Assembly (NCBI RefSeq): GCF_014640615.1 | Contig: NZ_BMHH01000002.1 | Location: 124,001-188,000 of the forward strand | Direction of reading: 5' to 3' | DNA length: 64,000 nt | Origin: Paramesorhizobium endophyticum | GTDB taxonomy: Bacteria > Pseudomonadota > Alphaproteobacteria > Rhizobiales > Rhizobiaceae | In this document: positions 9,358-18,096 of the stretch, piece after piece | How the letters are laid out: each line of letters begins with the position of its first letter | How positions within the stretch are numbered: the stretch's first letter is position 1 | The notes under the pieces: model-generated | The model's input: only the letters and a program-made list of their open reading frames with translations | The model's database searches: none | Told to the model about the DNA's origin: nothing | Translations under genes and position numbers: made by a program

Positions 9358-9594
9358 ATGGCCCGGTGCGATCAATGCGGCAATGATTACGACAAGCCCT
9401 TTCAGGTCAATATGGGTGAGACGACCTACACATTCGACAGTTTCGAATGCGCGATCCAGAAACTCGCGCCTGTTTGCCTCAATTGCCATGTCCGCATCGT
9501 CGGACATGGCGTGGAACAGGACGACGTCATTTACTGCTGCGTCCATTGCGCAGAAAAGAAAGGCGCGGATGCGCTTGTCGATCGCGCATCCTGA
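9358..9594 (+). CDS. Small Cys-rich, probably zinc-binding protein
   Basis: 78 residues with a GGAAGGAG ribosome binding site. Cysteines occur as CDQC near the N-terminus, a single Cys in FDSFECAIQ, then CLNC, and finally YCCVHCAEK; His residues lie between them (CHVRIVGHGVE). This pattern indicates one or two bound zinc or iron ions. Short proteins of this type are widespread and sometimes labelled metallothionein-like, but I know no assigned function. It is convergent with, and only 5 bp from, the DUF3175 gene. Confidence 0.7.
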   Translation: MARCDQCGNDYDKPFQVNMGETTYTFDSFECAIQKLAPVCLNCHVRIVGHGVEQDDVIYCCVHCAEKKGADALVDRAS

Positions 9595-9599
9595 GCCAT

Positions 9600-9878
9600 T
9601 CAGGCTGTTCGGTCGTACAACCGGCGAAGCTCGCTCTTTGCTTCCTCAAGCACCGTTTCACGCTCCGCCGGCAGATTCCTGCCGGCGCGGTTAATGTAGA
9701 AGTCCAGCATCGACATGGCAGAGCGGTAGGGATCGGCGTCGCCCTTTTCCTCCGCCGAGCGCTGAAGCATGGCCGCGATTTCCTGGGCATCGCCCCGCGC
9801 AAAAACGCCCGTTTTCAAATCGAGGGGATTGTCATGCTCGGTCACGTCTTTCGACCATTTGTTCATATTCTGGACCAT
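9600..9878 (-). CDS. DUF3175-family protein
   Basis: About 92 residues starting MVQNMNKWSKDVTEHDNPLD. The conserved core KWSKDVTE, LDLKTGVFARGDAQEIAAML, KGDADPYRSAMSMLDFYINR and AGRNLPAERE matches DUF3175, a family of unknown function often near stress or DNA-repair genes. ATG 9878 was chosen because AGGACAAGG precedes it; the longer frame adds residues unlike the family. Soluble, helical, with no export signal. Confidence 0.8.
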   Translation of the reverse strand: MVQNMNKWSKDVTEHDNPLDLKTGVFARGDAQEIAAMLQRSAEEKGDADPYRSAMSMLDFYINRAGRNLPAERETVLEEAKSELRRLYDRTA

Positions 9879-10008
9879 TGCCTTGTCCTTTCGTCGGAAT
9901 GGCCAACCGCGATGACACGGCTGCGTCATACCTAACGCGCAATAAAGGCGTTTCGATCCAATGCTCCCGATTATGTGTTCCGGCGCGGAGCCGGCCTTCG
10001 CGCGGCCA

Positions 10009-10449
10009 TCAATGAAGGGTTTGCGAATGCTGCCCGCCGCGTTGGGAAATGCCCTTCAACGCTTCGCCCGTCTCCTTCGGCTCACCCTTCTCCTTGGCCA
10101 GGTCGCCAAGGGAAACAATGCCGACGAGGCGTTTTTCCCGATTTAGAACTGGCAATCGGCGGACCTGCAAATGGCTCATATTCTCGAGAACATGGCCGAC
10201 ATCTTCATCTTCGAAGCAATATTTGACGTCCGCGCTCATGACGTCACGGACCTTGGTGTCCGGGCCTTTGCCCGCCGCCACGCCCCTGATCGCGATATCG
10301 CGGTCGGTAATCATCCCGACCAACCGGTCGTTTTCACCCACGGGCATCGCTCCGGCATCGAGCTTTTCCATTATCTGCGCGACTTCGCGGATCGGCTGGT
10401 CCGGACTTACGATCCTGACCTCTTTTGTCATGCAGTTTCCGACTTTCAT
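10009..10449 (-). CDS. Tandem CBS-domain protein
   Basis: 146 residues made almost wholly of two CBS motifs: residues about 1-60 (VGNCMTKEVRIVSPDQPIRE; MPVGENDRLVGMITDRDIAI) and 70-130 (KVRDVMSADVKYCFEDEDVG; RRLPVLNREKRLVGIVSLGD). Such free-standing CBS pairs bind adenosine nucleotides and are often stress-induced; the partner enzyme is unknown. It is transcribed alone, between DUF3175 and rne. Confidence 0.9.
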   Translation of the reverse strand: MKVGNCMTKEVRIVSPDQPIREVAQIMEKLDAGAMPVGENDRLVGMITDRDIAIRGVAAGKGPDTKVRDVMSADVKYCFEDEDVGHVLENMSHLQVRRLPVLNREKRLVGIVSLGDLAKEKGEPKETGEALKGISQRGGQHSQTLH

Positions 10450-10557
10450 GGCAATCTCTCCTTAAGCTGTGGATACCCCGCCGCCGGATCGATATTGGTC
10501 GGGAACGAGTAGCTGCCGGTGATGTTCCCCCCGCATGGGAATTGTGAACCGCCAAAG

Positions 10558-10586
10558 AAAAAACCGGCGTTTCCGCCGGTTTTTTT
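10558..10586 (-). terminator. Terminator of rne (bidirectional)
   Basis: Stem CCGGCG / CGCCGG around a four-base loop, flanked by six A residues on one side and seven T residues on the other, 18 bp beyond the rne stop. It can stop transcription from either side. Confidence 0.85.
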
Positions 10587-10604
10587 GAAGTTTCTGAAGC
10601 TCTC

Positions 10605-13502
10605 TCAGAAGAACCCCTTCTTCTGCCACCAACCGGCGCGTTTCGGCTTCGAATCCTCATCGGAAGCGCTGGATGTCACGACCGGCTCGCTTGCCGGAGG
10701 CGGGGCGATCGGCGGAACCACCGGGGCAGGGGCCTCCTGCGGCGCAGACTCGCTCTTTTCTTCGACGGCAGGTGTCTCCGCCGCAGGTTCGCTCTGCGCG
10801 CCTCCATCGGCGGCCTCGGCAGCTTCCGTCACGGGTGCGGCCTTCTTCCGGCTTTTGCGGGCAGGCTTGGCAGGCTTCTCCTCCACCGGTGCGGCATCGA
10901 GATCCTGGGCAGCCGTCACCACTGCTTCCTCAACCGGCTTCGCCTTGGCCGAACGGCGGCGTGCAGGCTTCTTGGGCTGCTCGGTGCCCTCGACGCTGGC
11001 TGCGGCCTCGGCATCTTCCACGGGAACCGATACGGTTTCGGCCTCGACCGGCGCGACAACGACCGGCGCTTCCTCCACGGGAGCCTCGACCTTCGCTGCT
11101 TCCACGGCGGCGGCGATGGACGCGGCGCGCGCCGCTTCCAGTGCGGCGACGTCTCCCACCGGTTCGGCGGGCGATACCGGCGCCGATTTCACGCTGCCAA
11201 TCGCCTCTTCGCCTTCGCGACGGTTCCGGCGTCCGCCACGGCGTCCACGGCGGCGCTTCTTGCCGCGCGCGTCGTCCGAGGCGTCGGCGGAAGCCGGAGC
11301 GTCCTCGCCATCCTCATCTTCGTCCTCATCACCCGGCTCGCCCGCGCCGGACTGGGCGTCGGCGGCGCCATTCTCCTGGCCGTCGCGGTCCCGTCCGCCA
11401 CGGCGGCGGCGACGGCGGCGGCGCTTGCGGCCGTTTTCATCGGCGCGATCATCCCGGGCGGCTACAGACTCGCCAGCCTCTTCTTCTTCCTCCTCCTCGA
11501 CAAGGATTTCCGGCTCATCGACCTCATCCTCGACAGGCTCGGGATAGGAAGCAGCCATCGGCGCCGGAGAAACGGGGCCAAGCGCCGGGGTGCCCCGGTC
11601 GATGACGAGATGCTGCTGCGAGCCGAGGCTGTCATCCGCCTCGATATCGATGGTCAGGCCGAAGCGGGCTTCGAGATCGGCCAGGTTCCTGCGCTTGTGG
11701 TTGAGCACATAAAGCGCGGTAGAAACCGGCGTGCGCACGATGATGTTGTGCGTCGAGTGACGCAGCAGATATTCCTCGATCGAGCGCATCACATGCAGCC
11801 CCACCGAAGAGGCGGAACGGATGAAGCCCGTTCCCGCGCAGTGAGCGCAGACCTGCATGGTACTTTCCAGCACGGAGGCGCGGATACGCTGGCGCGACAT
11901 TTCCAGAAGGCCGAAATGCGAGATGCGGCCGACCTGGATGCGCGCGCGGTCATCCTTGAGGCAATCCTTCAGCCGCTTTTCCACGGCCCGGTTGTTGCGC
12001 TTCTCTTCCATGTCGATGAAATCGATGACGACGAGGCCCGCAAGGTCGCGTAGGCGCAATTGCCGCGCCACTTCCTCCGCCGCTTCCAGATTGGTCTGGA
12101 GCGCGGTGTCCTCGATGGAATGCTCGCGCGTGGAGCGCCCGGAATTGACGTCGATGGAGACGAGCGCTTCCGTCTGGTTGATGATGAGATAGCCGCCGGA
12201 TTTCAGCGTCACCTGCGGCTGCAGCATCCGGTCGAGTTGCGCCTCGATGCCGTTGCGGGCGAAGATCGGCACCGGATCGCGATAGGGCTGCACCACCTTG
12301 GCGTGGCTCGGCATCAGCATCCGCATGAAATCCTTGGCCTCGCGATAGCCTTCTTCGCCGGCCACGAGGATTTCGCTGATATCCTTGTTGTAGAGATCGC
12401 GGATCGAGCGCTTGATCAGGCTGCCTTCCTCATAGACGAGGCTAGGGGCCGTCGATTGCAGCGTCAGGGCGCGGACATTTTCCCACAGCCGCATCAGATA
12501 TTCATAGTCGCGCTTGACCTCCGCCTTGGTGCGGTTTGCCCCGGCGGTACGCAGGATCACGCCCATGCCTTTCGGGACTTCCAGCTCGGTGACGATTTCC
12601 TTCAGCCGCTTGCGGTCCGGCAGGCTGGTGATCTTGCGCGAAATGCCGCCGCCGCGTGCCGTGTTCGGCATCAGCACAGAGTAGCGCCCGGCGAGCGACA
12701 GATAGGTCGTCAGCGCCGCGCCCTTGTTGCCGCGCTCTTCCTTGACCACCTGCACCAGCAGGATCTGGCGGCGCTTGATCACTTCCTGGATTTTGTACTG
12801 GCGGCGCTGGAAGCGCTGGTGCGTCGGCACTTCCTCCATCGCATCCTCTGCGCCGACCGACTCCACCACGTCGTTCTCGTCGTGGTCTTCGTCGGAGGCT
12901 TCCTTGCGGCGACGCCTGGACGAGGGGCGCTTTTCGTCCTCACCCGACGAACCGAAGGCGTCGGCTTCGTCCTCGTCGCCGTCCTGCGAAAGCGCCTCGG
13001 AAATCACGTCGCCTTCGACTGCGGCGGCGATGGTGGTGTTGCCCGCTTCGTCGCTCCCGTCATCCGTCGACGTCTCGCTCTCAGCCGCTTCGTCCTCGTC
13101 AGCTTCGGCCTTTACGGCTGCATCTTCGGGGCGGCGGCGCTTGTCCCTGCGCTTGCGGCGGGACTTGTCCTCGCGCCCGCCATTGCCTTCGTCATCCTCA
13201 TCTTCCTCGCTGGCGGCTTTTGCCTCCGCTTCGAGAAGGGCCTGACGGTCGGCGACGGGGATCTGGTAATAATCCGGATGGATTTCGCTGAAGGCGAGGA
13301 AGCCGTGGCGGTTGCCGCCATATTCGACGAAAGCGGCCTGGAGCGAGGGCTCCACGCGTGTCACCCGCGCCAGGTAGATATTACCCTTGAGCTGCTTCTT
13401 GTGCTCGGATTCGAAGTCGAATTCTTCAATCCGGTTGCCGCGAACCACGACAACGCGGGTCTCCTCCTGGTGGGAGGCGTCTATTAGCATCTTGTTCGAC
13501 AT
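10605..13502 (-). CDS. rne: Ribonuclease E
   Basis: Core endoribonuclease of mRNA decay and rRNA processing. The 965 residues start MSNKMLIDASHQEETRVVVV. The S1 domain is split by a long acidic/basic insert (about residues 90-215, with KSRRKRRDKRRRPEDAA), as in other alphaproteobacterial RNase E. The catalytic DNase I-like domain has VSIDVNSGRST and LVVIDFIDMEE, and the zinc-link is CAHCAGTGF. The C-terminal third is low-complexity: Arg-rich (RKRRRRRRRRGG), acidic and Ala/Val/Glu/Pro-rich, ending PKRAGWWQKKGFF; this is the unstructured degradosome scaffold. AGGA lies upstream of ATG 13502. Confidence 0.95.
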   Translation of the reverse strand: MSNKMLIDASHQEETRVVVVRGNRIEEFDFESEHKKQLKGNIYLARVTRVEPSLQAAFVEYGGNRHGFLAFSEIHPDYYQIPVADRQALLEAEAKAASEEDEDDEGNGGREDKSRRKRRDKRRRPEDAAVKAEADEDEAAESETSTDDGSDEAGNTTIAAAVEGDVISEALSQDGDEDEADAFGSSGEDEKRPSSRRRRKEASDEDHDENDVVESVGAEDAMEEVPTHQRFQRRQYKIQEVIKRRQILLVQVVKEERGNKGAALTTYLSLAGRYSVLMPNTARGGGISRKITSLPDRKRLKEIVTELEVPKGMGVILRTAGANRTKAEVKRDYEYLMRLWENVRALTLQSTAPSLVYEEGSLIKRSIRDLYNKDISEILVAGEEGYREAKDFMRMLMPSHAKVVQPYRDPVPIFARNGIEAQLDRMLQPQVTLKSGGYLIINQTEALVSIDVNSGRSTREHSIEDTALQTNLEAAEEVARQLRLRDLAGLVVIDFIDMEEKRNNRAVEKRLKDCLKDDRARIQVGRISHFGLLEMSRQRIRASVLESTMQVCAHCAGTGFIRSASSVGLHVMRSIEEYLLRHSTHNIIVRTPVSTALYVLNHKRRNLADLEARFGLTIDIEADDSLGSQQHLVIDRGTPALGPVSPAPMAASYPEPVEDEVDEPEILVEEEEEEEAGESVAARDDRADENGRKRRRRRRRRGGRDRDGQENGAADAQSGAGEPGDEDEDEDGEDAPASADASDDARGKKRRRGRRGGRRNRREGEEAIGSVKSAPVSPAEPVGDVAALEAARAASIAAAVEAAKVEAPVEEAPVVVAPVEAETVSVPVEDAEAAASVEGTEQPKKPARRRSAKAKPVEEAVVTAAQDLDAAPVEEKPAKPARKSRKKAAPVTEAAEAADGGAQSEPAAETPAVEEKSESAPQEAPAPVVPPIAPPPASEPVVTSSASDEDSKPKRAGWWQKKGFF

Positions 13503-13991
13503 TATTGTTTTTCCTACCGGCGCGCATGCGCGGAACGAGCGAGACGAGCAACGCCTGGTAGGCGTTCGTCCTCCTGTTCACGCGCGTGCCGGATAATCTT
13601 GGGTTCGCTGGGGCAGATTGAGCGGCCCGCACACGCAACTGCCTTGCGGCGATCACGGTATTCAGGCTGGCACTGGTCAATTCCATATGACCCATTATCT
13701 GTTCCGAACGAAACGACCTCATACATGGCCCGGAATGCCGGACCGACCTTTTATGCTCGCTTGGAGCCGGTAAAGCCGCCGGGAGACGCGCTTCACCTCT
13801 TTGTTTAAGCGGAAAGGACACACTCCCGTCGCTTCCCGCAAATTCCGTGCCGGTTACCCAGCGTTTGCCCCGCCTTTGCCGTTCCCCGCAATCCCGCCAC
13901 AACCTGGCGCTATCGCAACATTGCCGGAATTGATTCCGACGGCAAATTTGTAACCCGACTTGCTTTTATGACCTCATATGGTCGATGACAA
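13503..13991 (-). promoter_or_regulatory. Long rne leader with hairpins and candidate promoter
   Basis: The 552-bp gap between rne and the divergent amidase has no convincing gene. On the rne strand there is a possible sigma-70 promoter TTGTCA-N17-TAAAAG (13963-13991), which would give a leader of roughly 450 nt. Close to rne the leader can fold: a perfect AACGCC/GGCGTT hairpin (13550-13566) lies inside an outer pairing of GC-rich arms near 13517-13525 and 13582-13592. RNase E in enterobacteria autoregulates through a long leader; equivalence here is inference. Confidence 0.4.
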
Positions 13992-14013
13992 GACCGAATG
14001 TCAGGGGCAAGGC

Positions 14014-14031
14014 TTCGTTAACCATAACGAA
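14014..14031 (+). promoter_or_regulatory. 18-bp inverted-repeat site upstream of the amidase
   Basis: TTCGTTA-ACCA-TAACGAA, a perfect 7-bp inverted repeat with a 4-base spacer, 23 bases before the amidase ATG. It contains TTAACCAT, the core of alphaproteobacterial CtrA sites. A near-identical site lies upstream of the M23 gene (21279-21296). Confidence 0.5.
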
Positions 14032-14054
14032 TTACTCCTCGTTTACGAATAGAC

Positions 14055-15332
14055 ATGATGACGAAGGGGCCCATGCCGCCATTGTTCTTGAAATGGGAGA
14101 AGAGCGATATTTTCCGTCACTTCGCGAAAGTGCCCGGAACCGTCCTCCTGTTTCTTCTCGCCCTGATGGGTGCGGCCAAGGCCGATGGCGCGCTCGCCGC
14201 GCTCACATTCCGGGCCGCCGGCGACGAACTGCGCACCCGCGTCGTGGTGATGTTCGACCGCGAGCCGGCGGTGTCCACGCTTCTTCTCGCGCATCCGCAC
14301 CGGCTGGTGATCGACCTGCCCAAGGCGAATTTCGGCTTCGACCAGAAATCGCTGGAACCGCGCGGCCTCATCACCCATGTGCGCTACGGTCTGGTCGGCA
14401 CTGACCGTTCGCGGATGATTCTCACCCTCAAGGGCCCTTTCAAGGTGGAGGGCGTGCGCGTCGTGAAAAACGAGAACGCACCGGGCTACCGCCTGATGGC
14501 CGATATCGTGGCTACGTCTGACCGCGAATTCGCGCAGGCGCTCGAAACGCAGAATGCGAGCACCGGCGCGATGCGCGCGGCCCGCAAGGGCGACCGCATC
14601 GGCACGACTCCCGACCCCGTGCCGCCGCATGTCTTCACCGTCATGATCGATCCCGGCCATGGCGGTATCGACGCGGGCGCGGAAAGCCTGCACGGCGTGA
14701 AGGAAAAGGACGTGACGCTCGCATTCGCGCGGGAGTTCCGCGATCTTCTCGCAAAGAGTGGCGATATGCGAGTGCTGATGACGCGCGAAGACGACACATT
14801 CCTGCGCCTTTCCGAGCGGGTGCGCATCGCCCGCCAGCATGAGGCCGATCTCTTCATTTCCATCCATGCCGATACGATCAACCAGCACGATATAAGGGGC
14901 GCGACGGTCTACACCCTCTCGGACAAGGCGTCCGACGCCATGGCGCGCGCCATGGCGGAACGCGAAAACAAATCGGACGCCGCCGCCGGCGTGACCCATG
15001 AGGAGCCGCCCGAAGTCTCCGATATTCTGGCGGATCTTATGCGCCGGGAAACCCATGCCTTTTCATGGAGTTTCGCGGGCAAGGTGGTCAATGCTCTCCA
15101 GAACCAGACCCATCTCATCAATAATCCGCACCGTGCCGCCGGTTTCCAGGTGCTGCGCGCGCCTGACGTGCCGTCCGTGCTGGTGGAAATCGGCTATCTC
15201 TCAAATGCCGAGGATGAAAAGCTGATGACCGACCCGGCCTGGCGCACCCGTGTGGCGACCGGGCTGGCGGAAGCGGTCAAGGCATTTGCCGCATTGAAGA
15301 ACGGTCAGGCGGTCACCAGGAGTGGGGAGTGA
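14055..15332 (+). CDS. N-acetylmuramoyl-L-alanine amidase, AmiC-type
   Basis: 425-residue periplasmic amidase that cuts stem peptides from glycan strands during cell separation. An N-terminal hydrophobic export segment (VPGTVLLFLLALMGAAKADG) is followed by an AMIN domain (about 45-150: LTFRAAGDELRTRVVVMFDR, HPHRLVIDLPKANFGF), which targets septal wall or Tol/LytM partners. The Amidase_3 domain begins FTVMIDPGHGGIDAGAES (zinc His and following Glu-type ligand region), then LFISIHADTI and the catalytic VLVEIGYLSNAEDE. Divergent from rne. It sits 201 bp upstream of the PBP1A gene on the same strand, and this amidase-PBP order is typical of Rhizobiales. Confidence 0.93.
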   Translation: MMTKGPMPPLFLKWEKSDIFRHFAKVPGTVLLFLLALMGAAKADGALAALTFRAAGDELRTRVVVMFDREPAVSTLLLAHPHRLVIDLPKANFGFDQKSLEPRGLITHVRYGLVGTDRSRMILTLKGPFKVEGVRVVKNENAPGYRLMADIVATSDREFAQALETQNASTGAMRAARKGDRIGTTPDPVPPHVFTVMIDPGHGGIDAGAESLHGVKEKDVTLAFAREFRDLLAKSGDMRVLMTREDDTFLRLSERVRIARQHEADLFISIHADTINQHDIRGATVYTLSDKASDAMARAMAERENKSDAAAGVTHEEPPEVSDILADLMRRETHAFSWSFAGKVVNALQNQTHLINNPHRAAGFQVLRAPDVPSVLVEIGYLSNAEDEKLMTDPAWRTRVATGLAEAVKAFAALKNGQAVTRSGE

Positions 15333-15533
15333 GGTTCCCTTGCAACAGGTTTCCAGCATTTCGCATGGCGAATCTAAAGCGCGCGTGGTTAAGTTCTGAA
15401 TTACGGCAACGCGTCCTTGTCTTTGTCGCATTTGACGGCCAGTACCCTTGAGCTTGCGTATGAGGCGTTTTCGTGAGGTGGCCTGCGCCCCTGGCGGTCA
15501 CAGGTAATTCTGAGGGCAGGAATCCGGATACAT

Positions 15534-18002
15534 ATGGTAAGACTCATCGGATATTTCTTCGGGATAGGCGCGGTGGCCTTCCTGCTGGTGGCAGGCGGCG
15601 TCGCCCTCTATGTCGGCAATGTGAGCAAGGACCTGCCGAACTATGAGGTGCTCGCGCAGTATGAGCCCCCGGTGACGACCCGAATCCACGCCGTCGACGG
15701 CAGCCTGATGGCCGAGTTTGCCCGCGAACGGCGTCTCTATTTGCCGATTCAGGTCATCCCCGACCGCGTCAAGGCGGCGTTCATTTCTGCCGAGGACAAG
15801 AATTTCTACCAGCATCCGGGTGTCGATGTCAGCGGCATCGCCCGCGCGGTGGTGGCCAATATCAAGAATGTCGGCTCCGGCCGCCGTCCGGTCGGCGCAT
15901 CCACCATCACGCAACAGGTGGCGAAGAACTTCCTGCTCACCTCCAAGCAGACCTATGACCGCAAGATCAAGGAAGCGATCCTGGCGCTGCGCATCGAGCA
16001 GGCCTATTCGAAGGACCGCATTCTCGAACTTTACCTCAACGAGATTTTCTTCGGCCTCGGCTCCTATGGCGTCGCCGGCGCGGCGCTCACCTATTTCGAC
16101 AAGTCGGTCAACGACCTCTCCATCGCCGAGGCGGCCTATCTCGCCGCTCTGCCCAAGGGGCCGGCGAACTATCATCCCTTTCGCCAGGCCGAGCGCGCCA
16201 TCGAACGCCGCAACTGGGTCATCGACCGCATGGTGGAGAACGGCTATGTGACGCCGGAGGAAGGCACCGCGGCCAAGGCGGAACCTCTGGGCGTCAAGCC
16301 GCGCACCAATGGCGCCAATCTCTTCGCGTCCGAATATTTCACCGAGGAAGTGCGCCGTCAGATCATCAACAAATATGGCGTGAACGCGCTCTATGAGGGT
16401 GGCCTGTCGGTACGTACCACGCTCGATCCGAAAACGCAGGTGATGGCGCGCGCCGCGCTCCATCGGGCGCTCATCAAATATGACGAGGGCAGGGGCTATC
16501 GCGGCCCGTTCAAGCACATCGACCTCGGGTCCGACTGGGGCGTTCCGCTGGGCGAGATCGAGGCGTTCGCCGACGTTCCCGAATGGCAGCTCGCCGTCGT
16601 TCTCGACGTGAGCAAGGAAGGCGCGGAAATCGGCATCCAGCCGCCGCGCGACATTTCCGGCGCCCGCACCAAGGACCGCAAGACCGGCTTCATCGCCGCC
16701 GCCGACATGAAATGGGCCTATCGCCGTATCGTCAATGGCGAGCGCACCTCGGTGAAGTCGCCCGAGGGCGTGCTGAAGCCGGGCGATGTCGTGTTCGTCG
16801 AGAAGAAGGCCGGCAGCGAGAACGATTACATGCTGCGCCAGCCGCCGAAGATACAGGGCGCGATGGTGGCGATGGACCCGCATACGGGCCGTGTGCTGGC
16901 GCTGATCGGCGGCTTCTCCTATTCCGAATCCGAGTTCAACCGCGCCACGCAGGCGATGCGCCAGCCCGGCTCGTCCTTCAAGCCCTTCGTCTATGCCGCC
17001 GCGCTGGACAATGGCTACACCCCTGCCTCCGTGGTGCTTGACGCGCCGATCGAGGTGGATCAGGGCGGCGAGCTCGGCATCTGGGCGCCCAAGAACTATT
17101 CGGGCAAGTTCGCCGGCCCCTCGACGCTGCGCTACGGCATCGAGCAGTCGCGTAACCTGATGACCGTGCGCCTTGCCAAGGACATGGGCATGAATCTCGT
17201 CGCCGAATATGCCGAACGCTTCGGCATCTACGACAAGATGCTGCCTGTGCTCGCCATGTCGCTGGGCGCGGGTGAGACGACAGTGCTGCGCATGGTCACC
17301 GCCTATTCGATCATCGCCAATGGCGGGCGCAGCATCGTGCCTTCCATGATCGACCGCATCCAGGACCGCTACGGCAAGACGATCTTCAAGCACGACCAGC
17401 GCAAATGCGACGGCTGCACCGCTACCGCTTGGGTCAACCAACCGGAGCCTGAACTGATCGATGAGCGCGACCAGGTGCTCGATCCGATGACCGCCTACCA
17501 GATCACCTCCATGATGGAGGGCGTGGTTCAGCGCGGCACGGCGACGATTCTCGCCAGCCTCGACCGTCCGCTCGCCGGCAAGACCGGCACCACCAATGAC
17601 GAAAAAGATGCATGGTTCGTCGGTTACACCCCCGATCTCGTCGTCGGCGTTTATCTGGGCTACGACACGCCGACGCCGCTCGGCCATGGCGCGACCGGCA
17701 GCGGCCTTGCCGCGCCCGTCTTCAAGGATTTCATGGAGCAGGCGCTCGCCGGCAAGCCGAAGGTGGATTTCCGCGTCCCCGAGGGCATGAAGCTGATCGC
17801 CATCAACCGCCGCAGCGGCATGGAAGCCGCCCCCGGCGCAACCGGTCCTGATATCATCATGGAGGCTTTCAAGCCGGGAACCGGTCCCGCCAATGTCTAC
17901 TCGGTCATCGGCATGGATAGTTTCCAGGAGGGCACACCGGTCGTGCCGCAATCGCCGCAGGCCAACCGCGCGATTACTTCCGGCTCGGGCGGTCTCTACT
18001 GA
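15534..18002 (+). CDS. mrcA: Penicillin-binding protein 1A
   Basis: Bifunctional class A PBP (822 residues) that polymerises and crosslinks peptidoglycan. After one TM segment (GYFFGIGAVAFLLVAGGVAL) the GT51 glycosyltransferase domain shows AFISAEDKNFYQHPGVD (catalytic Glu), GASTITQQVAKNFLL and RKIKEAILALRIEQ. An OB-like insert follows (about 300-440). The transpeptidase domain has SSFK in QPGSSFKPFVYAAAL, SRN in GIEQSRNLMTVRL, and KTGT in LAGKTGTTNDEKDAW. The C-terminal tail is short and Pro/Gly-rich. The following gene, prfB, starts about 95 bp downstream. Confidence 0.95.
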   Translation: MVRLIGYFFGIGAVAFLLVAGGVALYVGNVSKDLPNYEVLAQYEPPVTTRIHAVDGSLMAEFARERRLYLPIQVIPDRVKAAFISAEDKNFYQHPGVDVSGIARAVVANIKNVGSGRRPVGASTITQQVAKNFLLTSKQTYDRKIKEAILALRIEQAYSKDRILELYLNEIFFGLGSYGVAGAALTYFDKSVNDLSIAEAAYLAALPKGPANYHPFRQAERAIERRNWVIDRMVENGYVTPEEGTAAKAEPLGVKPRTNGANLFASEYFTEEVRRQIINKYGVNALYEGGLSVRTTLDPKTQVMARAALHRALIKYDEGRGYRGPFKHIDLGSDWGVPLGEIEAFADVPEWQLAVVLDVSKEGAEIGIQPPRDISGARTKDRKTGFIAAADMKWAYRRIVNGERTSVKSPEGVLKPGDVVFVEKKAGSENDYMLRQPPKIQGAMVAMDPHTGRVLALIGGFSYSESEFNRATQAMRQPGSSFKPFVYAAALDNGYTPASVVLDAPIEVDQGGELGIWAPKNYSGKFAGPSTLRYGIEQSRNLMTVRLAKDMGMNLVAEYAERFGIYDKMLPVLAMSLGAGETTVLRMVTAYSIIANGGRSIVPSMIDRIQDRYGKTIFKHDQRKCDGCTATAWVNQPEPELIDERDQVLDPMTAYQITSMMEGVVQRGTATILASLDRPLAGKTGTTNDEKDAWFVGYTPDLVVGVYLGYDTPTPLGHGATGSGLAAPVFKDFMEQALAGKPKVDFRVPEGMKLIAINRRSGMEAAPGATGPDIIMEAFKPGTGPANVYSVIGMDSFQEGTPVVPQSPQANRAITSGSGGLY

Positions 18003-18096
18003 CAAGGCAGGCAGAAGCCTTTACACGCGGCGGAGCTATCACTATGTTCCGCCGCGATTTCAATCTGCTAATAAACAACAAGGAACTGATACGCGA

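Noticed and set aside
13599-13808. 70-codon frame in the rne-amidase gap
   Set aside because: No ribosome site, no family likeness, and it overlaps other random frames; region better read as leader/promoter.
15498-18005. 835-codon open frame antisense to PBP1A
   Set aside because: It lies exactly opposite a gene with complete catalytic motifs; its composition (His/Arg/Asp-rich) is that of a GC-rich third-position shadow and matches no family.
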